DNA from: VRUE01 sp963728835
Lineage (GTDB): Bacteria; Actinomycetota; Thermoleophilia; Solirubrobacterales; 70-9
Assembly (NCBI GenBank): GCA_963728835.1
Contig: CAVSKZ010000002.1
Span: forward strand, 1,410,180 to 1,474,179
Reading direction: 5' to 3'
DNA length: 64,000 nucleotides
In this document: positions 8,425-16,594 of the stretch, piece by piece
Layout of the letters: the number at the start of each line of letters is the position of its first letter
Position numbering within the stretch: the stretch's first letter is position 1
The notes under the pieces: model-generated
Databases searched by the model: none
The model's input: the letters and a program-made list of their open reading frames with translations, nothing else
Told to the model about the DNA's origin: nothing
Program-made: the position numbers and the translations under genes

Positions 8425-8454
8425 GCGCAGCAGGCCGGCCCTGCTGCGCTCTTT
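8425..8454 (+). terminator. hairpin terminator after portal
   Basis: A perfect 10-base inverted repeat (GCGCAGCAGG / CCTGCTGCGC) with a 5-base loop is followed by TCTTTC. It lies between the portal stop and the protease ribosome site. It is probably a terminator or an mRNA processing hairpin that lowers or separates expression of the two genes. Confidence 0.6.
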
Positions 8455-8483
8455 CACCGACCCCTCCAAGGAGGAACACAGGC

Positions 8484-9452
8484 ATGGGCAAGAGCACGAT
8501 TGAGCTACCGCGGGAGAACCTCCTGCGAGGGAAGGTCTCCGGCATTGCGCTACGTGCGGCCGGTGAAGAAGGCGAGGCGGATGGCCCGGTAATGGTCGGG
8601 CATTTCGCGGTCTTCGAGCAGTGGACCGAGATCAACTCCTATGAGGGGAACTTCTTGGAGAAATTCGCCAAGGGTTCCTTCAAGAAGACGATCCGGGACA
8701 GCCGCTCCAAGATGAAAGTGCTGTTCCAGCATGGCTACGACTACATGGTCGGTGACAAGCCGTTGGGGCCAATCGTGGAGCTGCGCGAGGACGAGGAGGG
8801 CGTCTACTACGAGGTGCCGCTACTCGACGCCGGGTATGTGCGCGAGGAAATCCTGCCAGGACTTGAGGCCGAGCTCTACGGGGCCTCCTTCCGCTTCCGG
8901 GTCATTCGGGAGGAGATCGACGAAGAACCGGACCCGAGCGAGGAGAACCCGCAGGGTTTGCCGGAGCGAATCGTCAAGGAGGCCCACGTAGTGGAGTTCG
9001 GCCCCGTCACCTTCCCTGCCTACGAGGGAGCCAGCGCCGGGCTACGTTCGCTGGAGGCCAGTGAACTGGTAGCGCAGGCCGCCCTTGAGCGCATGGAGCG
9101 GCAGGACTCCAAGCGGTCGCACAACCTCGCTGCTTGCTTTGCCACACGAAGCGAGTCGACCGAGACAACCGCACCCACTTCGACGGATGAGTCCGAGGAG
9201 ACCGAGGAGGTCACCACGGAGGAGACCGTAGAGCCCGAGGTCGAGGAGACCGAGGGAGCAAATGTAACCCCCGAGCCCAACGGCGATGGGGACCAAGACG
9301 CACCCCCGGATGACAGCGCCGAGGCAGAGCCTCACCCCGAGTCCGGGCGCCGCGGAACAGGGGTGCCGCGAGGCACCAGCACTAGACCGACGCCTCCGTG
9401 GCGTCAAGACACTAAGCCGACGCCTCCCTGGCGTTCGGCAGAAAAGGAGTGA
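8484..9452 (+). CDS. prohead maturation protease (HK97 family)
   Basis: A 322-residue protein. The first ~200 residues are the protease: catalytic His in VLFQHGYDYMVG (near residue 80), catalytic Ser in ELYGASFRFRV (near 133), and VEFGPVTFPAYEGA. The last ~120 residues are a Glu/Thr-rich linker and two copies of a TPPWR motif. It cleaves the capsid delta domain inside the procapsid. The long acidic C-terminus may act as a scaffold. Ribosome site AAGGAGG lies just upstream. Confidence 0.88.
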   Translation: MGKSTIELPRENLLRGKVSGIALRAAGEEGEADGPVMVGHFAVFEQWTEINSYEGNFLEKFAKGSFKKTIRDSRSKMKVLFQHGYDYMVGDKPLGPIVELREDEEGVYYEVPLLDAGYVREEILPGLEAELYGASFRFRVIREEIDEEPDPSEENPQGLPERIVKEAHVVEFGPVTFPAYEGASAGLRSLEASELVAQAALERMERQDSKRSHNLAACFATRSESTETTAPTSTDESEETEEVTTEETVEPEVEETEGANVTPEPNGDGDQDAPPDDSAEAEPHPESGRRGTGVPRGTSTRPTPPWRQDTKPTPPWRSAEKE

Positions 9453-9456
9453 GTCG

Positions 9457-10875
9457 ATGACTATCGATGAGCTACGCGCACGTCAGGACGAGATCAAATC
9501 TCGCCTCCAGGGAGCTGGATTCCGAGTTCGCTGGTCGGGAGATGACTACCGAGGCCCGCAGTGAGTGGGACCGGATCGAAGAGGAGTTCGAGACGAACTC
9601 CAAGACCCTGACCGAGCTGGAGTTCCGGCGGGAACGGGTGGAGGAGCTGGCCGGTAGGCCCGAGAATCGCGAGGAGGGAACCTCTTTCCATACGCGGCGC
9701 TCCGGAGTGGTCCGTGGCGATGAGATCTGGGACCTCTCCACGATTCGTTCCTCGGTGTCCGGTCCGGAGGAGGCAACCCGCGAGTTGCAGGAGCGCGCCA
9801 AGCGTGCCCTGGAGCAGGCGGATTTCGCCCACGAGCATGCCGACCAGGAGCGCACCCAGACCCACGTCGAGAAGCTGATGGCCCGCAAGGATGGCGCCCA
9901 CGGCACCGTCTCGCGTCGGATCATGCAGACGGGTAGTCCGACCTACCGGCGCGCGTTCCAGAAGAAGCTCACCGGGCAGGAACTCTCCCCGGAGGAGCAG
10001 CGCTCGATGAATCTGCTGGGCGAAGAAGGCGCGGAAGGCGGCTTCGCCGTGCCTTACACCCTGGACCCGACGTTCAACCTGACCTCCAACGGCGTCGAGA
10101 ACCCTGTTCGGCAGACTCGCGGATGTCAAGCAGATCACGACGAACACCTGGAAAGGCGTCAACACCAGCGGCACCACCGCCAACTATGACGGTGAAGGTG
10201 AAGAGGTTGACGATGGCTCGTTCAAACTGAGCCAGCCGGAGATCGACGCCCATCGGTGCAGCGTGTTCGTGCCGTTCAGCTACGAGTACGGCCAGGACTT
10301 CGGCTCTCTGGAGACCGAGCTGGCGACGGTGACGCAGGACGCCAAGGACACGCGGGAGGCTTCCGCCTTCCTCACGGGGACCGGCGAAAAACAGCCGTTC
10401 GGTCTCTTGGTCGGGGCGACCAACACGAAATCCACGGCGACCAAAGAAGTGCTGGCCGTCGCGGACCTCTACACCCTCAAGGGTGCGCTGCCTCCGCGCT
10501 ACGTGCCTGGCGCATCGTGGCTGGCGAACGACGCTCAGTACGACCGCGTCCGCCGAGCTCGATGACGATGGTGGCGCGGACCTCTGGGTCCAACTGGGTG
10601 ACGGCCGTCCGGCCAACCTGATCGGGAAGCCCGCCTACGAGTGGTCCACGATGGATGCCACGACGGGAGCCAACAAACTCATCGTGGTCTACGGCGACAT
10701 CAAGCGTTGCTACGTCATCGTGGAGCGGATCGGGATGGCCGTGCAGATCATCCCGAACCTGATGGGTGAAAATGGCCGACCGAAGGGTGAAAGCGGGTTC
10801 TACGCTTTCTGGCGCAACGGGGCCAAGGTCCGCGACGCCAACGCTGCCCGCGTCCTGAAAGTCGCCGCTGCATAG
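9457..10875 (+). CDS. major capsid protein (HK97 fold), frame broken three times
   Basis: Start MTIDELRARQDEIKSR. An N-terminal coiled-coil delta domain (~75 residues) would be removed by the upstream protease. The conserved part runs EGGFAVPYTLDP, LADVKQITTNTW, SVFVPFSYEYGQDFG, GTGEKQPFGLL, and YVIVERIGMAVQIIPN. The frame shifts by one extra base near 9511, near 10113 and near 10552; removing one base at each gives a continuous ~470-residue protein. Either the gene is dead or the assembly has indels. No other capsid gene is seen. Confidence 0.85.
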
Positions 10876-10888
10876 GTATCAGTGAGAG

Positions 10889-10918
10889 GGGGGTTGGGGC
10901 CTTAGTGCCCCAACCCCC
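10889..10918 (+). terminator. strong GC hairpin after capsid gene
   Basis: A perfect 12-base inverted repeat (GGGGGTTGGGGC / GCCCCAACCCCC) with a 6-base loop, beginning 13 bases after the capsid stop. There is no long T run. Hairpins here usually attenuate readthrough or stabilise the highly expressed capsid transcript. Confidence 0.6.
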
Positions 10919-10944
10919 GCTTGCCTGCCAGAAAGGAGTTCTCG

Positions 10945-11382
10945 ATGAGTTCCAGCATTCTTGTTGCCAAGCGGCCGTTCTCGGTCGATATCAACGGCGC
11001 GCCCCGGAGCGTTAAGCGTGGGGAAACCTTCCGCAAGGGCCATCCCGTAGTGGAGGGTCGCGAGCACCTGTTCAAGCCCTTCAAGGTCGACAACGAGATC
11101 GAGCAGGCCACGGCTGCTCCGGGTGAGAAGCGCTCGACCCGGATCAGGAAGGAGTCCAAGTCAGAGACGACGGAGTCAGAGGCACCCGCTGAGGATGAGT
11201 CTGCTCCTGAGCAGGTAGAGGAGAGCACCGAGGGGTCGACGGACACGACCGACTACTCCGAGCTGAAGCAGCCCGAGCTCAAGGCTCTCTGTGACGATCG
11301 GGGTATCGAGTACCCGGCCGGCGTGGTCTCCAACGCGGATCTGATCGCGCTCCTGGAGTCCAAGTCAGAGACGACGGAGTAG
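10945..11382 (+). CDS. head accessory protein with C-terminal SAP-like domain
   Basis: A 145-residue product with ribosome site GAAAGGAG. The N-terminal third is beta-like (LVAKRPFSVDINGAPRSV). The middle is an acidic Ser/Thr/Glu linker, and the end is a SAP-like helix-extended-loop-helix (YSELKQPELKALCDDRG). It sits between capsid and joining genes, where decoration and head-tail joining proteins are found. A matching SAP-like element appears in the fibre at 30911. Function inferred from position. Confidence 0.55.
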   Translation: MSSSILVAKRPFSVDINGAPRSVKRGETFRKGHPVVEGREHLFKPFKVDNEIEQATAAPGEKRSTRIRKESKSETTESEAPAEDESAPEQVEESTEGSTDTTDYSELKQPELKALCDDRGIEYPAGVVSNADLIALLESKSETTE

Positions 11383-11389
11383 GCGCACC

Positions 11390-11983
11390 ATGCCGCGCTA
11401 CTCGCCCTCTTCGGAGGGGCTGACGCCTCACGGTCGCGTTGGGGCCTCCAGCACCTCGAAAGTGTTGCTGGAGGCCAATGACGCTCGCTCTGAAGTGCTG
11501 CTCAGCGTTGACGATGAAGCGGCGCTGGTCTCGCTGGCATTCGGCTCCACGGCCGTGCTGGGTGAGGGGCCGCAGCTAAGCAAGGCAGACGGTCTGCTGC
11601 GGCTTCAGACCAGGAGCGCAATCAGCGTCGTCACCGAAGCCGAAGGCCCCAACGAGAAACAGAAAATCACCATTGCCGGGGCCGAAGGCGGCACCCTCAC
11701 GCTCTCCTACGACGGTGAGACAACCGACCCGATCGCTCACGACGCCGAAGCCGAAGACATCGAGAAAGCCCTCGAGGAACTCGAACCCATTGGCGCCGGG
11801 AACGTCGCCGTGACGGGTGAAGGTCCGTTCACGGTCGAGTTCAAAGGCGACCTTGCCGGCCAGGATGTGCCGGAGCTGGTGGCGGACGCCTCTGAGCTTG
11901 AACCTGAAGGGGAAGCCGAGGCCACGGTCACTGTTGAGACGACTGTGCCGGGCGGGATCAGCGTCGTTTTCTGCGAGGCGTGA
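11390..11983 (+). CDS. virion protein with Ig-like repeat
   Basis: 197 residues. The second half contains TLTLSYDGETTDPIAH, AEDIEKALEELEPIGAGN, VAVTGEGPFTVEFKGDLAG. This is the recognisable Ig-like/beta-sandwich motif common in actinobacterial phage virion proteins. It is probably a capsid decoration or surface protein, encoded right after the head accessory gene. Confidence 0.6.
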   Translation: MPRYSPSSEGLTPHGRVGASSTSKVLLEANDARSEVLLSVDDEAALVSLAFGSTAVLGEGPQLSKADGLLRLQTRSAISVVTEAEGPNEKQKITIAGAEGGTLTLSYDGETTDPIAHDAEAEDIEKALEELEPIGAGNVAVTGEGPFTVEFKGDLAGQDVPELVADASELEPEGEAEATVTVETTVPGGISVVFCEA

Positions 11984-11989
11984 GCCCAT

Positions 11990-12655
11990 ATGGCAAGGGC
12001 CATCACGCTGGCCGACTTTCGGCCATCGCCCCGTGCCGATGGGGAACCCTGGACGGAAGCTCGGATCGAGGAGGCCGATGAGTTTGACGGGTCGTGGAGC
12101 GAGGCTAAATCAGTCGAACTCGATCCCGTAGACGAAGACCCGACAGCGCCGGCGCTTCGGAGCTTCACGGTCGCGAGCGACAAAGAGTGGCTGCGCATTG
12201 TCTTTCTAGACGGAGAAGGCAGCGAAGACGAGCCATCGGCACCCGTGGCAACCAGTGGGCATCCGTTCAGGCCGACCGTCACCCACGTCGCCGCGGTCCT
12301 GCGTGCTCGTACCTACACCGATGCCGAAGACGGCCTGGTCGGCGGCGAGATGGCAGGGGAATTCAACAGCGATACAACGCCGACCGCCGAACAGCTGGAA
12401 AACGACCTAATCCCGCAGTCATGTACGGACCTAATCCGTGGCGTAGGCGGCGTGCCAGGGGTTCGCATAGACGATGCGCGGCGTGTCACCGCGCTGGGCG
12501 TGGCGGCTGAGATCGAGCGCTCCTACCTTCCCGAGCAGGCAGAGCCGGATGCCTCTACCTTCCAGACGCTCCGGAAAACCCATGCCGAAGAGTCGCAGCG
12601 GCTGCGTCAAGCCCTCCAGTGGTGGGCGCTCACGCGAAGGATGGAAGCGGCGTGA
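11990..12655 (+). CDS. head-tail connector/adaptor protein
   Basis: 221 residues. The N-terminal part is variable and acidic; the C-terminal half has THVAAVLRARTYTDA, LENDLIPQSCTDLIRG and VTALGVAAEIERSYLPEQ, the helical pattern of neck adaptors such as gp6-like proteins. It lies immediately before the virion morphogenesis gene and overlaps it by four bases, the usual place for a connector. Confidence 0.6.
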   Translation: MARAITLADFRPSPRADGEPWTEARIEEADEFDGSWSEAKSVELDPVDEDPTAPALRSFTVASDKEWLRIVFLDGEGSEDEPSAPVATSGHPFRPTVTHVAAVLRARTYTDAEDGLVGGEMAGEFNSDTTPTAEQLENDLIPQSCTDLIRGVGGVPGVRIDDARRVTALGVAAEIERSYLPEQAEPDASTFQTLRKTHAEESQRLRQALQWWALTRRMEAA

Positions 12656-13158
12656 GTCCGGTCGGGTTTGGCCCAGGCGGCTCACGGGGAGGGCCGTCGC
12701 TCGATCTCGACATAAAAGGCCTCCGCGAGACCGGGGAGATGCTCACCGATGTAGCGGACCGCGGGGAGAACATGCGGCCCGCAATGTTGCGGATCAAAGA
12801 GCTGTTGGTGGAGGGTCACGCGCAGCAGTTCCGAAGCGACGGGGCATTCCTCGGGACTCCCTGGGAGGGCAATGCCCCCAGCACCTTGGCTCGGAAGGCA
12901 CGCGAAGGCATCCCGTCGCTAAATCGTCCAATGGTCGCAACGGGGGCCTTGCAGGAGAGCCTCTCGGGTGGCAAGGGTGGGCGCAGCCGAGTCTCAAAGG
13001 GTGCGGTCAGCGTCGGCACCTCCCTCTTCTACGCGCTCTTCCACATCAACCCAAAACGTAAGGGGATGCCGGCGCGCCCCCCGGTCGGGATCAACGATGC
13101 CCAGCGTACGGCCGCCCTGCGGATCATGGATAACCACCTGATGGGGCGGTCGCTGTGA
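12652..13158 (+). CDS. phage virion morphogenesis / tail completion protein
   Basis: GTG start chosen at 12652 (GTGA overlap). The 168-residue product matches the gpG/gp10-like morphogenesis family: LDIKGLRETGEMLTDV, FLGTPWEGNAPSTLARK, RPMVATGALQESLS, then SLFYALFHI and PARPPVGI near the end. This protein caps or joins the tail to the head. Confidence 0.75.
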   Translation: MSPVGFGPGGSRGGPSLDLDIKGLRETGEMLTDVADRGENMRPAMLRIKELLVEGHAQQFRSDGAFLGTPWEGNAPSTLARKAREGIPSLNRPMVATGALQESLSGGKGGRSRVSKGAVSVGTSLFYALFHINPKRKGMPARPPVGINDAQRTAALRIMDNHLMGRSL

Positions 13159-13757
13159 GCGAGCACCCGGTTGTGGGGCCGCTCTTCAGCCCTCACGTCA
13201 TTGAGGAGGCGGTGATCGCGAAGCTGCGGAAGTGGCTCCCCGGCTACCTAAGCCTCGCCTGCCAAGAGCATGGTGTCAAAGGCGGCATAGCCGCTATCAA
13301 GTCTTGGGGCCTCGCAAGTGAGGAGGACCGCTGGCCCGAGCAGGGGCTGCCGGCACTGCTTGTGGTCGGGCCGAGTCGAACGCTAGGCGAGCCCGAGAAG
13401 AACGCTGGGATGTACCGAGCTACCTGGCCAGTAGAGGTTGGGGTGGCTGTGGCCGCCCGGACGGGGCCTGCCGCCCGTAAGTACGCGCAGATCTACGGTG
13501 CCGCGATCCGTGGGGCCATTCTCCAGGGCCGCTCTCTTGAAGTTGAGGGTCTGACCACCGAGTGGCAGGGGGAGGAACCGGCGACCACGATCAGTGCGAG
13601 CTCGAAACGAACCATCGCCGCGAACGTCAACGCCTTCGCGGTCATGTGCGACAGGGTCGTGTCGTGGCGGATGGGACCGGGAGAGGGCAAACCGCCCATC
13701 CCAGACGACTGGCCGGAAGTAACTGAAACCGAACTCGAAACGGAGATCGAAGAATGA
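13155..13757 (+). CDS. tail terminator-like protein
   Basis: A 200-residue product overlapping its neighbours by four bases. It has LPALLVVGPSRTL and YRATWPVEVGVAVAARTG, an alpha-beta pattern seen in tail terminator/tail completion proteins. Its position, between the morphogenesis gene and the sheath gene, supports this. The family is not certain. Confidence 0.5.
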   Translation: MSEHPVVGPLFSPHVIEEAVIAKLRKWLPGYLSLACQEHGVKGGIAAIKSWGLASEEDRWPEQGLPALLVVGPSRTLGEPEKNAGMYRATWPVEVGVAVAARTGPAARKYAQIYGAAIRGAILQGRSLEVEGLTTEWQGEEPATTISASSKRTIAANVNAFAVMCDRVVSWRMGPGEGKPPIPDDWPEVTETELETEIEE

Positions 13758-13990
13758 CCTACGTCGTTACAGGCGGACATGTGGAGAGCCTGACCAGCGG
13801 GCGCATGGTGACCGCTGGCGAGGAGATCTCCAACTCCGAGGCTCGCCAGAACCCCCGTCTCATCGAGCGCGGGGTCTTGGTTGAGCGCGCTGCGAAGCCA
13901 AAGCCGAAAGCCACACCCAAATCGACTCCGGCCAAGCCGGACCAAGATCCCCTGGCGCCAGCGCCTAAGGAGAAGGAGGAGTCCCAGTGA
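13754..13990 (+). CDS. small Lys/Pro-rich protein before sheath
   Basis: 78 residues. A short beta domain (TYVVTGGHVESLTSGRMV) is followed by a tail of KPKATPKSTPAKP type. Coupled by ATGA to the upstream gene and by four bases to the sheath gene. This kind of small gene is common before tail sheaths in actinobacterial myophages; function unknown. Confidence 0.5.
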   Translation: MTYVVTGGHVESLTSGRMVTAGEEISNSEARQNPRLIERGVLVERAAKPKPKATPKSTPAKPDQDPLAPAPKEKEESQ

Positions 13991-15435
13991 GCCCAGTTCT
14001 GCCAGATACCGAAGTCACCATCGGGGATCAGGTGCCCCGAAGCTTCACGCCCGGCAACACCGGGACTGCATATGTGATCGGCATTGCCGAGCGGGGGCCG
14101 GTCGACGGCCCTGTGCTCATTACCTCCCTCGGCCAATACCTCACCACATTCGGTGAACGGGTCTCATACGGAGCCCTCTACGACACGCTGGACGTGGCCT
14201 TTAGGGACGGCCTCGGCCACGCTTATGTTCAGCGCGTGGTCGGCCCGGACGCGGTAACCGCGACCGGGAAAATCAACGACGGGGTCGGTGAAGGAGCCAA
14301 AGAAACCCTCAAGATCGACGCAGTCTCCCCGGGGCAGTGGGGTAACGACCTCGACTGGAAAGTCACTGCGGGTGGCGGCGAAGGAACCTTCCGCCTAACG
14401 ATTCTCTATGACGGCACGGTCGTGGAGGTCTCCCCAGACCTCGCCGACAATACCGAGGCCGTCGCTTGGGCCGCGACATCGAGCTATGTGCGGCTCACCG
14501 ACAAAGCGGAGGGCAACCCGGCTGTCTCCGAAGGCTCGCTCGCGAGTGGAGACGATGACCGCGAAGCCGTCGATGCCGAAGTCATCGAAGAAGCGCTGGA
14601 GCTGCTGACTCCCGATCTCGGCCCCGGCCAGGTCTCTGCTCCCGGCTACACGACCGAAGCGGTTCACAAAGCGGTCATCGAACACTGCGTCACCCATACG
14701 CGGACCCCAGTCCTCGACCTGGAAGACACAGCGAAAGCCGAAGACCTGCTCGAAGACCTCGGGGCGCTGCGAGCGCTGCCAGGCGGGCGTCACGCCGGAG
14801 CATTCGGGCCGTGGGATGTGGTCCCGGGGGTCACGCTCGGGACGACTAGGACGGTTCCCCCTTGCGGGAAAATGCTCGGCCTGATTGCGGCCGCAGATCG
14901 CCAGAAAGGACACTCCAACGTGGCAGCAGCGAACCTCAGGGGCAAGTCCAGCTACGCGATCGAACCAAGCCAGACCTACACGAACGAAGAGCGCGGCGAA
15001 CTCAACGAAGCCGGAGGCAACATCTCGATCATGGACGAAGGGACGGTAACCAACATGGGCTTCCGCACCCTCGCCAATCCGGTCACCAACAAGCCGTGGG
15101 TGAACCTCGCTGCGGCGAGGCTAATGATGGACCTCGCGTTCGGTGCCAAGACGGTGCTCAAGCGCAAGCTGTTTGCCAACCTCGATGCGCAGGGCGAGAC
15201 GCGATCCAGTGCGGAAGGGGACATCTTCAATGAAGTCATCAAGTCGCGCTTTGAAGCAGGCGCCTTCAATGGCACAGCCCTTGAAGATGCCTGCAAAGTA
15301 ACCGTCACGCAGGAAACGAACCCGAGCGATGGCTCGGTGGGCAAGCTCACCGGAGCCCTCGCAGCCAAGCCCTCGCCGTATGCCGAGCGCATCGAGTTCG
15401 AGGTAATCAACGTCCCCATAACCGAAGCGCTCTAG
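13987..15435 (+). CDS. tail sheath protein
   Basis: A 482-residue contractile sheath. Residues ~15-70 hold the conserved start (VPRSFTPGNTGTAYVIG). A middle beta-rich insert follows (WGNDLDWKVTAGGGEGTF, near residue 120). The C-terminal domain carries the PPCGKMLGLIAAADRQKG and TNMGFRTLANPVTNKPWV segments seen in sheath proteins. Its presence, with the tube gene next, shows a contractile (myovirus-type) tail. GTG start with four-base overlap. Confidence 0.88.
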   Translation: MSPVLPDTEVTIGDQVPRSFTPGNTGTAYVIGIAERGPVDGPVLITSLGQYLTTFGERVSYGALYDTLDVAFRDGLGHAYVQRVVGPDAVTATGKINDGVGEGAKETLKIDAVSPGQWGNDLDWKVTAGGGEGTFRLTILYDGTVVEVSPDLADNTEAVAWAATSSYVRLTDKAEGNPAVSEGSLASGDDDREAVDAEVIEEALELLTPDLGPGQVSAPGYTTEAVHKAVIEHCVTHTRTPVLDLEDTAKAEDLLEDLGALRALPGGRHAGAFGPWDVVPGVTLGTTRTVPPCGKMLGLIAAADRQKGHSNVAAANLRGKSSYAIEPSQTYTNEERGELNEAGGNISIMDEGTVTNMGFRTLANPVTNKPWVNLAAARLMMDLAFGAKTVLKRKLFANLDAQGETRSSAEGDIFNEVIKSRFEAGAFNGTALEDACKVTVTQETNPSDGSVGKLTGALAAKPSPYAERIEFEVINVPITEAL

Positions 15436-15448
15436 GAGGGCATAAGAG

Positions 15449-15871
15449 ATGTCAGACACGCTGAGACAGGATCAGGCGAGCTGCACTCTCACGGTCGACG
15501 GCCGTGAGATGCCGTTCGTGTTCAACAAGCGGGATGGTGGCGAGATCAGCCCGGAGGGGTCTAAGACCTTTCCGGGCGGCGGTCGGACTCAGAGAGCGCA
15601 TGGCGGGCCAGCGACGGTCGAGAATGTGACGCTCAACGGAGAGATGGTCCCTGACCGCGATCTAGCGGAGATCAAGTTCCTAGAGTCGCGCTCAGGTAAA
15701 GGCGACTGCTCCGTGGTTGAGAACATCCTTGATGTGAACGGGGCGGTGATCGGCCGTTCTGACTCATGGACCGGCAAGCTCGGCCGAGTCAACACCGGGA
15801 GCTACGACGCCAACTCCAGCGACCCGCGGGAGTTTGAGATCGAGGTCGAAACTCACGGGGTGAAGGGCTGA
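15449..15871 (+). CDS. tail tube protein
   Basis: A 140-residue product directly after the sheath gene with ribosome site AGGAGG. It contains TLTVDGREMPFVFNKRDGG and VENVTLNGEMVPDRD, then EIKFLESRSGKGDCSVVE. This is the beta-sandwich tube type used by P2-like and related myophages. The stop overlaps the first chaperone gene by one base (TGATG). Confidence 0.8.
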   Translation: MSDTLRQDQASCTLTVDGREMPFVFNKRDGGEISPEGSKTFPGGGRTQRAHGGPATVENVTLNGEMVPDRDLAEIKFLESRSGKGDCSVVENILDVNGAVIGRSDSWTGKLGRVNTGSYDANSSDPREFEIEVETHGVKG

Positions 15872-16377
15872 TGGGTGTCGACACCGAGCGATTCGGCGGG
15901 ACCCTGGGGCGGCTGCGAGAGCAGCGCGAGTCAATCCGCAGTGAGGAGACTCTCGACCTCCGGGTACCTGGCTATGACGACCTCCAGGTTCGCTACAAGC
16001 TGATGTCGGAAAAGGCGACTGAGGAGGTAGCGAAGAAGATCGAGGCCGCTCAGCGGAGTGGTAGCGGTCGCAAGAACCTCGATGCCGTGGCCGACTTCCT
16101 GATCGCGGCTTGCGACTCAGTCCTGGTGCGCGACGGCGATGGCTTTGAGTGTCTGGTCGATGACTCTGGGGTTCCCGTCCGCTTCGATGCCACGCTGGCA
16201 GAGGCCCTCGGGTTCGAGTCCGAGACCGCTCGTGACATCGTGCTAGAGACGTTCTCGCCGAAGGGCGACGATGGTCTTCGCCGGCACCCTGACTCAATGA
16301 TCGACCAGTTCATGGCGATTGCCTCCTGGCGCCGTGGTCGCGCCTACGAGATCGATCGCGACCTGCTGGGAAACTAG
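15871..16377 (+). CDS. tail assembly chaperone, zero-frame product
   Basis: 168 residues, all-helical (LFSETARD-type helices; LAEALGFESETARDIVLETF). Position between tube and tape measure defines it as the first tail assembly chaperone, equivalent to lambda gpG. The last codons are CTG GGA AAC TAG, a canonical -1 slippery site, so some ribosomes continue into the -1 frame. Confidence 0.8.
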   Translation: MGVDTERFGGTLGRLREQRESIRSEETLDLRVPGYDDLQVRYKLMSEKATEEVAKKIEAAQRSGSGRKNLDAVADFLIAACDSVLVRDGDGFECLVDDSGVPVRFDATLAEALGFESETARDIVLETFSPKGDDGLRRHPDSMIDQFMAIASWRRGRAYEIDRDLLGN

Positions 16378-16583
16378 AACGCCTGGGAGAGGTCGAGCAG
16401 GCAGCAGTTCTCTGCTCTCTGGGTCTCGACGGATGGAGGTATCTCACCTCCTCTGACTCCACCGAGCGCATGGCCCTCGTTGCACTCGCCGGGAAGGTGG
16501 GTGTGCTGCGCAGGGAACAACGCAAGGCGCTGGCAGCGGACATCGTCAACGCACTCGGAAAGTCCCTGAGCAAGAAGAAGTAG
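15871..16583 (+). CDS. tail assembly chaperone, -1 frameshift product
   Basis: The gpGT-like fusion. Ribosomes slip at GGGAAAC (16368-16374) and then read CTA GAA CGC CTG GGA to the stop at 16581-16583, adding 69 residues (LERLGEVEQAAVLCSLG ... KSLSKKK). The -1 frame has no start codon in a sensible place and is protein-like throughout, as expected if it is only made by frameshifting. It would bind the tape measure during tail assembly. Confidence 0.75.
16368..16374 (+). promoter_or_regulatory. -1 programmed frameshift slippery site
   Basis: GGGAAAC in the exact X XXY YYZ phase (G GGA AAC) followed at once by an in-frame TAG. It lies at the end of the chaperone gene and just before a tape measure, the place where most long-tailed phages use such a site. 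Confidence 0.8.
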
Positions 16584-16594
16584 GAGGCACCACT

